Origin: Botrytis cinerea B05.10
Lineage: Eukaryota > Ascomycota > Leotiomycetes > Helotiales > Sclerotiniaceae
Reading direction: 5' to 3'
Length of the DNA: 64,000 nt
Assembly: GCF_000143535.2 (NCBI RefSeq)
Contig: NC_037324.1
Location: 248,001-312,000 of the forward strand
The notes beneath the pieces are model-generated. The model searched no databases. It was not told the DNA's origin and saw only the letters and a list, made by a program, of their open reading frames with translations. Shown here piece by piece: positions 22,151 to 33,473 of this stretch. A program made the translations under genes and the position numbers. Every line of letters begins with the position of its first letter. Position 1 is the stretch's first letter.

Positions 22151-22895
22151 ATGTTCCTTCATTTCACGAATCTACAGTATTCAAAAAACCATTAGCTTAC
22201 GTTCCGTACACCGGGGTCTCTAAATGCCTATTGTAAAAGAGTAGAAGGTGGTAGATGTCACACAAGAAAAGCCTTCGCATATACCATAGTCAATCTAAAC
22301 AGCTATGCATGGTAAATAGAGTGAATCACTACATATCGGCAGCGAGGAGAGAGGCACACTTGGGGCAACAGTACACAGACTTAAGGGGGGGTCAAAGTAT
22401 GAAGGTCAAAAATCAATCACTTTTCCAAGTCTTACAGTGATAGGAACTACAAATACAGGCTCGCCATATCGCGTGGCCTTCAAATCGCGTTTTCCGCGCA
22501 CACTAGTTCGAGATTAGCCAAAATCCACCACTTCTTAATAAAAATTTGCTACGGATGATGGAAATGCAAAGAAACATTGAATACCTACTCACTGAAGAAT
22601 TTGTTGGCCAAACCTTCTCATTGTAGAAAATCACTTCGCCGTTCACTATTTGAGATCTGATTGGCTCCTGAACGGTGTCCAAAAGTGAATACGCAGTAAG
22701 TAGAGCTTAATCACTGGCCAAAAGCGCTTGAAAATGTTACAAGGTTAATGAATAATGTGCTGCAAACCTACTGTAGGTAATGGCAGTATTGTTTTATTAG
22801 ACATCCAAGAATATAACTTTCTCGTTGTGTCTATTGTTTACAAAATTCCCTGCTGCAACCTGTCAATTCCAAAGATAGTTGATGTGTTGCAAACC
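22151..22895. other. Spacer before the P450
   Basis: No gene is seen. The P450 frame stays open upstream to another ATG at 22755, but the predicted extra 47 residues do not resemble a P450 N-terminus, so the stretch is treated as leader. Confidence 0.45.
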
Positions 22896-24695
22896 ATGTC
22901 TCTTACGATTTTTCTTTCTGGCATCTTTTCTCTCACGATATTACTTGTATTGACCTCCTCTCGCCATCTAAGGTTCCCAGAAATCCCAAGAGTTGGAAAG
23001 AAAGCAGGCTTCTGGGACTTTACCCGCATTGCTGTGAAGAGGGAATTTGTACTTAACGGACACCATCTCGTGGATGAAGGATATAAAAAGGTAATATCTC
23101 ACTGCATATTCAAAATTTCCAGGATAAAACAAGCTGATCAGATGCTACATAGTATAAAGATGAGCCCTTCATTGTCCAGACTGAGGATATGGAACGCCTG
23201 ATCCTCCCTCATAAGTTCCTCGCAGAACTAAGGATGTTACCTCAAACAAAGCTCGATCAGTCTACTGCTCTTATAGAGAGATGGTTAGGTCGTTTTAGTG
23301 GTGTAGATGTTATTCTGAAGAGTCGTCATCACTCTGATGTTTGCAGAGTGCAACTTACCCAGAATTTGCGTAAGTGTAACATATCAAGTATCAAGCTCGT
23401 GTGTTCAAGAATACAGACTAAAATATTCATCGTAGCCCAGTTTATACCAGATATGGCATCAGAACTTTCTTTCGCGATGGCTAAGCCTTTATCACATTGC
23501 AATTCGCGAGGTTAGTTAGAGTACACCTCTTCAATCATCACTTGTCTTACTGTTAAACCTAGATTACACACCGATATCCGCGTACGCATTTGTATACTCA
23601 ATGATCCTCGCAGTATCCTCACGAGTTTTTGTTGGCCTTCCGCTTTCTCGAGATCAAGCTTGGCTTGACACCATCTCTGCTTATTTGAATGAAGTGGTTT
23701 TTATCGCTAATACACTTCGTCCTTATCCCCGTGTATTGCGACCAATATTGAGATTTATTCTTGCGCCTGAAAGTCGCATGGATGCTATTCTTGCAAAGGC
23801 ACTCGAAATTTTAGGACCAGCTATACAGGAGAGACAAAAGCCAGGCTATGAAGCCAATGATCTATTGGGATTTCTAATCTCAACATCAGATATTGTTGAC
23901 CCAAAGGATATAATTTTGAAGCTTTTAGTCTTGAATTCCGCTGCAGTCAGTTTCTAACCCCCCTTTCTAATATTTAAACATCTATTTTCCAAGCTGACCA
24001 GAGACCAAATAGCTACACACATCTACAATGGTTGCAGTCCACACACTATATGATCTCTGCGAAAGACCCACCTATATCCCCGACTTGCGTGCTGAAATCA
24101 AAGATGCCTTTAAAGAAGATAATGGATCTTGGAAATATTCCAGCATGACCAAATTGAGAAAATTGGATAGTTTCATGAAAGAATCTATGCGATATAATCA
24201 ACCTAATACTCGTACGTGTATCTCAACCACCTGTTTATGCCATTTCACTAACAAATCTCTCTAGTCTCATTCGACCGCATAGTCCTCACCCCGCACACCC
24301 TCTCCACCGGCCTGCATCTCCCAAAAGGAACCTTCGTATCCATGGCTGCCTCCTCATTATCTCGCGATCCCACATACTATACTGGACCCTCTCCACCCTC
24401 CACATTCAACCCCTCTCGTTTCTACCAATCGCTCGCCCAAATACAAACAGGCACTTCCAACCCCCTCCAGGATTTCACAGGTATCGAGCCCGGTAATCTA
24501 GCATGGGGAAATGGAAGACAAACATGTCCTGGAAGATGGTACGCGGGGGCTGTAATCAAACTTGTCGTAGGAGCGATATTGGAGGGGTATGAACTGAAAT
24601 TTCCGGAGGGAGTGAGGAGACCAGAAAATGTCTACTGGAATGCGGGGATTATGCCGTGTGTGAAGCAGGAGATACTTCTGAGGAAGCTGGTGTAA
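22896..24695 (+). CDS. Cytochrome P450 monooxygenase, membrane-anchored, intact
   Basis: Six exons (22896-23090, 23153-23369, 23436-23510, 23563-23945, 24013-24211, 24265-24695) join in frame to 499 aa, the normal length. It is an ER-bound heme monooxygenase. Features in order: an N-terminal membrane anchor (about 4-22), the proline hinge FPEIPRVG, the phrase DEPFIVQTEDMERLILPHKF, an I-helix NSAALHTSTM (acidic residue replaced by His, as in some fungal kaurene-oxidase-like P450s), the ExxR motif ESMR (E347-R350) and the heme loop WGNGRQTCPG with ligand C444. The substrate cannot be read from sequence; the ent-kaurene-oxidase-like or CYP68-type clans are my best guess. It sits directly after a dead SDR, suggesting the remains of a small metabolic gene pair. 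ATG 22755 is an alternative start but would add a non-typical N-terminus. Confidence 0.87.
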
Positions 24696-24921
24696 ATTGG
24701 GTTGATTCAATTTGTAGCGTGGATATAATACAGGTTAAAATATGTTGATAGGAAAATGAATGGCTAGCACTATGCCACAATGACTTCTTGTTTATTATTC
24801 CTCCTCCCCCCCCTCGCCAAAAACTCCATTTTAATTTGGCAACAGGAATCAAATCTCTCGCATCTCCTTCTTTCCCTCCTTTTTCACTCCCCATATAAAC
24901 TCTCAGCGCCAGATCTCCGAC

Positions 24922-25040
24922 ACATACGACCATAGACTGAAGAGAATTGGGCATCCCGTCCGCTCTGCCATACACAAGCTTCAGATCGGTAGATTAGTAG
25001 TTGGGTGGGTGACCACCAGCGAATCCCTACTGTTGTATGT
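24922..25040 (+). rRNA. 5S rRNA: 5S ribosomal RNA gene (dispersed)
   Basis: About 119 nt beginning ACATACGACCATAG and ending CTGTTGTATG, followed by a T-run (25040-25044), the RNA polymerase III stop signal. The terminal arms pair (ACATACGAC with GTTGTATGT). The internal stem GACTGAAG pairs with CTTCAGATC, and the stretch TAGTAGTTGGGTGGGTGACC, then CAGCGAATCCCTAC, is the conserved 3' half of ascomycete 5S rRNA. The conserved GGGCATCCCGTCCGCTCTGCC is close to the usual 5' half. Single, dispersed 5S genes of this type are normal in filamentous ascomycetes, where 5S is not in the rDNA repeat. Confidence 0.93.
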
Positions 25041-26468
25041 TTTTGTTCTTTTTTGCTTTTTTTTGATACCTTTGACAGTGGGTGTAGTTTTGATGGGTTT
25101 TGGGACGAATGTGAGAAGAATGCAAAGGATGTTGAGGTTTGTGATTTTCTTCTAGGCGAAAGACATAATCGGTTTGTCTTGTGCAAGGTTTTGCTTCTAT
25201 GAAAGTAGGATTAGAACAAGAGGAGGGGAGGGAGGTCACACAGTCGTTCACATAGATTCCGCTTTATAGTTATTGTTGTTTTGTGATGGTGTGTAGATAT
25301 AATGCGATTAAACTCATTGTCTATTTAATCTAGTTAAGTTGTAAAGGAATAGTCGCCAGCTTCCCAAACACAGCTGTTCAAAGACAGATCCTCATCCACT
25401 AAATACCTGCCGTTCTGACCCACACGAATCAACTGATTGCACATTGTATGCATTATCTTCTATATAATTTCCACATCCGCCAATTACTTATAGATATCTA
25501 AATAAGAAGCTCTGCCTCTTGAAGAAATGTAGACCATAATATATGGACCATCGCTTCCACGTCCCACATGATGGTGCGGCGACAGAAAGCCACGGTGAGT
25601 AATCGGTCTTTGTTTAATCTTCTTGCACTTAAATAGATCACACACCATAAGATATTGGTGTGAGCCTGCGTATGGCAAGTGTTTCTTTCCCCTGTATCCC
25701 TCTAAATTTGAATATGATAAGAAATAACCTACACTTTTTCTACATCAAACCTGAGAGGACATCGTGTCGCTGAGCTATGCATAAACGATATCTACGACGG
25801 AAACTAGATCGTTGTTAAGCATCAGATAAAGCTCGACTATTGGTTTTCGAATAGCAATCGATCGTACTCGAGACTGATCCCTGACACATCAGACAAGATG
25901 ATCCGCGTTATCTCGTGAGGCCATTTGCTACTTCAAATTGAGGATTGCGCGTGGCGAAACTGTGGAGATGAGAACTACTCATGTACACGCGCACTAGTTG
26001 GTATATGAGTATATCTCAACCATAGGTTAAGAGCTCGAAAGCGACCTCAAATCAAAGTCAAAAGACGTCAAAAGACGTAAATGTGTGAGCACACAATACC
26101 AGTCCAGCGCATTAAAAGCATAGGAGCGAATAGAAAAGTGTAGGCCAATTTGGTCTTCGGACGGAATGAGAGCCAAGTGACACGAAGGATCAGTCTCAGA
26201 GCCCAATTTAATGTCCGGTGGAATATCGCAGGGTTGTGTATTTGCCTGAATGTGTATCATTTGTCGCGGAAGGTGAAGAGACAGGAAAGTAAGGAGAGAT
26301 AATTATATTGTATAATTATGTACGTTGATGTGGATAGTGTAGAGTGCTTGCCCAAACGCCATGAAATGCATGCATGTTTGCTGTTCGCTCAAAATCATCA
26401 ACCCAACTCCCTTTATAATAGTGAAAGCAGTGCGAGTATCATTTTGTTGTACCACAGTTATGTATCAA
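25041..26468. other. Intergenic region
   Basis: No gene can be supported. Short open frames on both strands lack family features. Confidence 0.5.
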
Positions 26469-26815
26469 TTATTTTCTAGGTGGCGATCTGCCCCAGAACT
26501 GCTCTTTGATTTCGTCCTTGAAGTATTTGACAAATCGACTGTTCTTTTCAGGATCGTCCATATTGGTACCACCCATTTCGGAGGGGTCTTTGCCATGACG
26601 AGCTTCGTGAACTCTTTTGTGGACGTTGCGGACTGCACTGTGAAAAGTAGGACTTCTTAGGAGCTGAGTACATGTTAACAATAGGAACTCGAGATCGATG
26701 GATGTGGAATACGAACTCGTGCGACTGCCCACGCCTGGATCAATTGTTAGTGAAAGACAAAAGTGTTATGCTATGAAGAGCATTTTACCTCAAAGGCCGC
26801 TAACCATAATGGCAT
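26469..26815 (-). CDS. Small conserved fungal mitochondrial protein (MRX7-like)
   Basis: Three exons on the minus strand (26815-26789, 26734-26717, 26663-26469) give 79 aa; the middle exon is only 18 nt. Both introns (54 and 53 nt) have good branch sites (CACTAAC, GTTAAC) and phase-0 junctions. The spliced protein opens MPLWLAAFEAWAVARLLRSP and continues with FHSAVRNVHKRVHEARHG, EMGGTNMD and FVKYFKDEIKEQ. Small fungal proteins with this pattern are annotated as MIOREX complex component 7, associated with mitochondrial ribosomes and expression; that name comes from memory of the family and is moderately certain. The basic amphipathic start fits mitochondrial import. A simple single-exon reading would begin with a false N-terminus at 26732. 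It is divergent from the phosphatase gene. Confidence 0.7.
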
Positions 26816-27464
26816 GTTTGTTAAACTCGAATTATCATGTTCAATTCTACACCAGGTAGAAATGTCAAGTAAAAAGTGATGATGTGAGTTGAAGGCGAAA
26901 ACCTTTCACTGGATTAGCTCGGCTAATTAGACCGTAGTGATGAGTCAATAATTAGTCATCGAGGTACCAATTGAAACATAACCTACCTACACGTGCTTAC
27001 CACGCTTGCCTCGTCTTCAGCTCAAGTTTCCTACCACAATTGCTCTTTCCTCAAACACCATTGGAGTATGTAGATCGACCACCTTCCTGCTCCTTGTGGT
27101 GAGTCGCTGCGTGTCGATGAAAACAAATGTTTTGTAAGTTCCTGTTTCTCTTCTTCTTTCTCTTCTTCAACTCTCACTCTTTCTTTGCATACACACATTC
27201 GCATGCACTTATCAAAGATTTTGGTATTCTTCTTGTCCTACAACTGGCATTATTCTCTTTGCTGAACTATCACACTCTTAAAACATTGTTCTCTGCATTG
27301 CTGTTTAAGCCTACCTTTTGCGTGAGAAGAAACTTTTCGGTTCAGCGCTCTACGTCAATCTTTGTGTCTAAAGGCACAACAACCTATCTTCCTCTATCCT
27401 GAACACTTTTTATAGCTTATTTAAGCTATACTCACTGTGAATCCATCTTTTATTGTTTGATTAT
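26816..27464. promoter_or_regulatory. Bidirectional promoter region between MRX7-like gene and phosphatase
   Basis: This is the shared 5' region of two divergent genes, about 650 bp. The part before the phosphatase is CT-rich, as is typical of fungal leaders. No specific regulatory motif can be assigned with confidence. Confidence 0.45.
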
Positions 27465-28942
27465 ATGCCTCGTCGGACGCCTATTGGTGTCACTATTGCT
27501 ATTCAGCATCGTATACGCTCTTTCCGTTCTAAATCATCAAGTACCTCAACAACCATTTCTTCTTCGCGTCAAAAAGATCCAAACGATAATATAAGTCGCA
27601 AAATCTTCTTCAGGATGACTCACCCCTGTTCATCAAAGCGAGATTCTGCTATTAACATATCTAAGGAGAGTCTCCTTGATCACCATGATGGTGCTTTCAT
27701 GCCTCAAGCAGATGGGTGCTCTTCCAGCAAGGCAGCAGATGACGAAGATGAACGTGCCGTACAAGTAGTCGAAGCAGGACTTGCTGCAGCAAGCGACCCA
27801 AAGACAGCAATGCCATCGTTCTTGAAGATCTCACATGATGGTATGCAACTCACTCAACACTACTTTAGAAAACAGACACTGACTTAACACTAGAAATGAG
27901 GGAAAAATACGCTAGATTGACGAAAGCAGAAGAAGATCGTTTGGCTAACCAAGATGACCCCAAGTGGGCGAGAGAAGAACCGGATCGTGAACTCGATCGT
28001 TATGCCAATGTACATCCCTGGGCTGGCAACCGTATCAGACTCATCGTCCCCGAAGGTTATAATGATTACATCAATGCATCTCCTGTTACTTTGACATCTA
28101 CTGCAGAGAAGCAAAGTACGATGAAGAAAGGTCTTCAAGATAAATATATTTGTATGCAAGGTCCGAAGTCTCAAACTGTCGACCATACATGGCATATGAT
28201 GTGGCATTCAATCTCAGTACCAGATAATGCAGCACCCGGTGTCATCATCATGCTTAGTCCTCTTGTTGGACCTAATCCTGCAAAACCTGAAGAGATGATG
28301 GAGAAATGTTATCAATACTATCCCATGAGTGAAGAAGATCCACCTCTTATGGTTAACGAAACGGCAGCGCTTGGGGATAACTTCAAAGCCCAGGTGCGAT
28401 TTTTGAAGAGAGAAGAGAACATTGAGGGTACTGGTATCGAAGTTCGTAAACTCGCCATGTCAGTAGAGAATGAAGACGAAGAGAAAATCATTTGGCATTT
28501 CTTCTACCCGCTCTGGCCTGATATGGGTTCCTTGAACAGTCAAAATGTCAAGAGTGTTTTGACATTGATGGATCTTTCTCGGTCGAAGAATGTAGAAGAA
28601 GAGAATCCAAGAGTTGTTCACTGCAGTGCTGGTGTTGGAAGAACTGGTACTTTCGTTGCTTTGGAGTTTTTGATGGGAGAACTTCAAGGTGGAGCTTGGG
28701 AAGGGTGGGATCAGTCAGAGGAAAAAGGTAACGATGCCATTTTTGAAACGGTTGATCAATTGCGACAACAAAGGAAGACTATGGTACAAGCTGTGGAGCA
28801 ATACATTTTCTTGTATGAAGTGTTGAGGAAACAGTGGGAGGAAAAGTATAGGTTACCATGTTTCGGTGGCGAACACACTCACGATTCTCCACCTGAGGAA
28901 GGAAAGAATCCTGTCTTCAGAGCCATCCCAGAGAATAAATAG
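27465..28942 (+). CDS. Classical (non-receptor) protein tyrosine phosphatase
   Basis: Exons 27465-27840 and 27894-28942 (53-nt intron, GTATGC donor, CTTAAC branch site) give 474 aa. The N-terminal 125 residues are a variable Ser/Arg-rich tail; the PTP catalytic domain follows. Visible hallmarks are the phosphotyrosine loop RYANVHPW, the substrate segment YNDYINASPV, KYICMQGPKSQT with W at HTWHMMW, the WPD loop (W333-D335) with the general acid, the signature VHCSAGVGRTGTF (nucleophile C369, R375), and a Q-loop-like QRKTMVQAVEQY. All catalytic residues are intact. Fungal relatives (Ptp1 of budding yeast, Pyp-type of fission yeast) dephosphorylate MAP kinases and filamentation regulators; the precise substrate here is unknown. 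No membrane span is seen, so the protein should be cytosolic or nuclear. Confidence 0.94.
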
Positions 28943-31900
28943 CTCAACGAGAGATATCTATTGGCATTCGGTAGATGGAGAGGATTTAGGGATGAATTTG
29001 TGCTATTCCTTGCTTTTTCTACTTGGTGTTGTGTTTGGAGACAATTAGGAGGTGGGTAATGGTTAATGGGAGGGAGGGAGGGAAAATTTCCCTGCAATAA
29101 GTTAGAACAAGACACGACTGAACCTAGAATAAAATTCCTCTTTCTATCGTTTTTCAATTCCTTTTTCTCTGTTTGTAAGAAGAGTGGGGAAAACTACGTC
29201 TTGCCAAAACCCCAGAATCTCTCTCGGCTTTGATACAGTAACGGTAAAATGAGACAGGAGAGTGAGATGACAAATAACAAGATGAATTCTCGTTTATACA
29301 GGTATGGTGAATAGCGAATTTACCGTTTGGCTCATGATTTGTCTGCAAGTCGGGATCCTGAGACCATCGATGTATATAACATATTCTGCCTCTGTTGGGA
29401 TACGAACATGATAATTATAGAGTTTAAGAGTGGTGTGTTGACGTTAGGGTGGACTTGAGATGAAACTGAAAATTTAGAGGATCGGAGTATGAGGTGGAGA
29501 AAGCAGGCGGAAACAAGGAATCTGATTGGGATCTGATGTTGAGTAGGGTAGGTGAAGAAGTGAGAGGGAGTTGATGGGCTGGCTATAAAAAATTCGGGAT
29601 GAATACTGCTGCAATTTTCAAAATCAAAATTACGACTGGATGAAGAACAAACTAGGGAAGTTGGAGTATCTGGACCAATCCGAAGGACGTGATATAACGT
29701 ATTTGAAGATTGAGTAATGTGGAATAAGACTCTAACGGCAAAGATAGAAGTGCAAGGGGGTGGTAGCTTGCGACGGTAGGAATGGCTTCTGTCATTTTCA
29801 TTGTCAGGCTGCTTGCGAGCTTTCTTCGAGCTTCCTGTTGGGAAACGCCAGGAGAGATTGAGTAACTGATCTGTCGATTGTTGGATGAAATAATGTCATA
29901 GGACCATTTTGTTGGGGCTGCTTGATGTTTGAAAGGTTGATGAGAAGGGTGAGGTGTAACTTTTGAAAGCACGCGTTTTGGTCATCGTGCTTGCAATTAT
30001 TGCCGTTACGCATTTGAAGTGATCAATATGTATTTGAGATGACAGTAAATATTCACAGGAATATCACTTAGACCAGGAAAACATTCCGGTAACAAACCTG
30101 AGATTGTAGCTTCGAAATCAACGTCCCTCTGGCCATGGAACGGGTGTTTTCCGAAGGTGCTAGGAATATCGTAATCCTTGCCATCATCATGATTTGCTTC
30201 GATTCTAAATGTTTCTTGGTCTTTACTTGTTGATCAATTGGAGTTTGTGAGCTCGGTTAGGACAGTGAATGGCGGGGTGTCTTCCAAGTATGTTGATATA
30301 ACATATATTGTGAAGTGGAGGGAATGAACGTCTGTTAAGGGAGGAGCGACTGTAAGTGAGTAGAAGACCTGGGGGCAGATATAAAAGGGTTCTTGATAGA
30401 GACCAATCTTTCTTTCTCATGCCAATCTTACACAGACTAGGTAAAACGGCCCAGGGAGGGGAGTAACTGCAGTGGCTAGGAGGTCCAAGAAGCTTTGCGT
30501 TTGACTGGAATATTTCTGGGTATGTGTATTGATTCGAGACTCGGGTGCGCCCGGTTATCTATATTCGTGGAACAGACAGATTGAAGTGAGATTCATGTTG
30601 TCTGCAACTTTAGGGGTCGAATATAAACGAGAACCAAAACAGAAATACTTCCTTCACTCCATACTCCGATAGAATGACAAGGAATCCGTGAAGTATAATG
30701 GTATGTGAAACGTAGCTGCTATCAGTTTGAATTTCTCGTATCCTCGCACATACAATGTAGAAAGTACTTCTATCCCTTTCCTCGGCTTGATGTGATAATG
30801 CTTACCATGGGAAATCGTGTCAGTTGTAGCGAGTGCATCGTGTGGAACTGGCCTCGGGATTCACCAATGTTCAAACTCCCAAGGCCACAAAGCTCTGGCG
30901 TTGGTAAAAACTCTACGAAGCCGTATATTACTCGCATTTTGTCGTTAACTCTTAGATGACTGCAATAGTTTTAGAGCGCATAGTAGACCCGGCAATAGAA
31001 CATGCAGGTGTGGGGAAACAAGTGAGTGAAGCAGGCATGGTGTTGATAATCTAGATCTTCCGAATGGCTTCCAACGACAAAAGCTGCATGATTTCCGCCA
31101 AAAACTCCTTGCTGTGAGTGTTGCGAATTCACCCAATTAGTTCGTCCTTACCTTTGGAGATGGTCAAGTCAGCCCTATATCAGATCATACTGTGGCTGGC
31201 GAGGCAACCAAAACTTCCTTTTTAACGTCGGTAAGGATGTTTGATAGCACGCTTTCAAAATCAGCACATAAGACAAGAGAGACAAAAAGCTGAAACATCG
31301 AAATTGCCTGACCACTCGGCGTATTCGTACTGTACTTGGATGCAATTACCGACGCACCTCACACAGCACAACACGACATGCATACCGCCTAGCATGGGTA
31401 GCCTTTTATCACGATGACTAAGTGGACAATGGCTTTTCAGCATCTCATGGTAATTCCCTTTAATAAGAGGCAAGAAAGAAGGGAAAGGGTCTTGATCACA
31501 ATGTATACTGCGGGGTCCCTCTAACGATCTCCATCCTGCCGGCGGGAATGCGAGAATGAGGATTCAGGAACCATGATTTTGTACAGAGTACATACAGAAA
31601 ATTCAATCAAGTGGGAACTCGCCAGTGCTACATCTTGACCTGCATGATTAGCTGCAGCTTCAATGGATGACGAAAGAAACGTGTCAGTCCGTTGTCAAAT
31701 CTTGTGCCAATACTAGGCCAAACTTCCAACTTCACTGGCACGATACGGTCTGAAGAGACAAACAAGCTTTTTACTTCTATCATCCAAATCTATATCGAGA
31801 CTTCACTCCAACCATCACTCCACTCAACAACCCACCAATTGATCTGTTCCTGAATTAAAATGGCACCGCGCTCCAAGGGTCCTTGATGATTAAGCGTGAT

Positions 31901-32497
31901 CCGGAGCTCTGATTGGCCGATTAGCCCCGGATACCTTGTCGCCCTGGGTTCTCGTTGCTCTGTGGACTAACCGAGAACTGATAAGAGTAAACAAATCCCA
32001 AGCACCCAAAAATGGATTCACTGCGCCATCTTCTTTTTGATAGAAACTTTAGCTCTCCTGCCACTCAATTTTTTGACAACCAAAATCACATTGTGCAGGA
32101 AATCTGGACCTCACTCTGCTTCCCTCTCTCTCTTTCTCCATCTTCCGGAGAATTCAAAGAATCTGACTGCCACGCTCTTTTCTCCCCTCATCTTTTGGTT
32201 CTGGTGCAGAGATATCTAACAAATCTTTATCTGAGTGATAAGCAGTGCGACCAAGCTACATCCACTACATTCTCCCACCAACACGTTCACGAACTCCACG
32301 AATTAAATTTATTAGCGATTGATTGATTATACATTCCAAACGAGAGTCAACATTCCCCGCTCCTGGAACTTCTTTACACACGTTGCAAACATTCCACAGC
32401 TGCGACTCCGACGGTCGCTCCGAAGACACGGGGGACGGGAGTGGCAGACTCTATCATCGCATTAGGCCATTCGTTTCGAGACATCACATAGTTCAAG
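28943..32497. other. Gene-free region and leader of FIG1
   Basis: I can support no gene in 28.9-31.9 kb. The minus strand between about 29.6 and 30.4 kb has several short open frames without family features. A TATAAAAG lies near 30386. From about 31980 the sequence is probably FIG1 leader and contains an ATG-started open frame of 104 codons (32012-32326) in good context that ends before the FIG1 ATG. Confidence 0.5.
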
Positions 32498-33473
32498 ATG
32501 GCGGAAAGAGGGTTTGGAGGCTTCTTGAGTAAGTGCTGGTGACTTTGCGCAAATCAATTGATTCAGTACTAACACAATTCGCAGGAGCCGTGCCATTTTT
32601 AGGATATCACCATGTGTTGATGATATTGATCGCAATCACCATTATTTTACTTTGTGAGTATTCACATTCTGACATTCCAACGAAGAACATCCAACTAACA
32701 CTCTTTCAGCTCTTTTATTAGCAGGATGTTCATCTTCCTCGCCCATGATACCCGACATTTTCCTTATTTCTCTCTACTATCAATCATATACACCAGTACC
32801 ATCGACCGCACAAGCCGATTACAATGTGCACACAGCAATATCTAATATTGTTGGACAAGCAAAATTGGCGGCAAGAGTTGGATACTTTGGTATCTGTGTC
32901 AGCCCAGATGGGGGTGCATGGTTATGCAGTAACAATGCCACCGCATTGGCAAATGAAGTGAGCGTGGATCAAGATCCTCTGAATTTGATTTGGCTTGCAA
33001 GTCAATTCAAAGATATGATTGTTTTCCCATACCTTATGTAAGTTGTCTATCTCGCTCTCTGTTTTCCCAGCTTCCTCGATAGAAACTAATCCCTTCACAG
33101 TATCATCGCAATCATTTTCGCATTCATCTGTCTGTTACTTCTAGCTACATTCCCCGGATGGCACGAAGAGGAAGATGCTCACGGAAGTGAACGAGAAGTC
33201 AAACCTTTCCCATCGCGATTCGTCTCCCAAATCGCTTTAGCCATCATCTTCATTGCTTCAATCTTCGTTCTCGTCTCAGTCTTATGGCAACACACAGCTT
33301 CAGTCGCCGCCTCAATTATAGCCCAGGACTTAGGGAATGGCAGCGTCAAAAGTGGTGTTGGTAGTACAGCCATGGTCCTCGGATGGTTTTCTTTTGCTCT
33401 ACTCATTGTAGTGACCATCGGTTTACTGGTTATGATATTGAGTATAAGAGTCTTGTCAGAGACATTCGGTTGA
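32498..33473 (+). CDS. FIG1: Fig1-type membrane protein (Ca2+ influx, mating and hyphal polarity)
   Basis: Exons 32498-32528, 32585-32653, 32710-33037 and 33101-33473 give 266 aa with matching phases. Fig1 is a fungal plasma-membrane protein of the claudin-like superfamily. In yeasts it is induced by pheromone, helps low-affinity calcium uptake and cell fusion; in filamentous fungi it affects mating and conidiation. The signature GCSSSSPMIPDIFLISLYY (G39 onward) sits just after the first transmembrane helix (about 20-38). Three further helices follow, near 145-170, 190-212 and 230-255. The extracellular loop has a conserved-looking FGICVSPDGGAWLC with a Cys pair. The short cytoplasmic tail SIRVLSETFG closes the protein. 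The tiny first exon (31 nt) rests on an ATG with a phase-correct GTAAGT donor. Confidence 0.9.

Noticed and set aside
26027..26260. 77-codon minus-strand frame with mixed composition
   Set aside because: It has an ATG but no recognisable motif, no neighbouring exon and no repeat of the pattern elsewhere. It is too weak to call.
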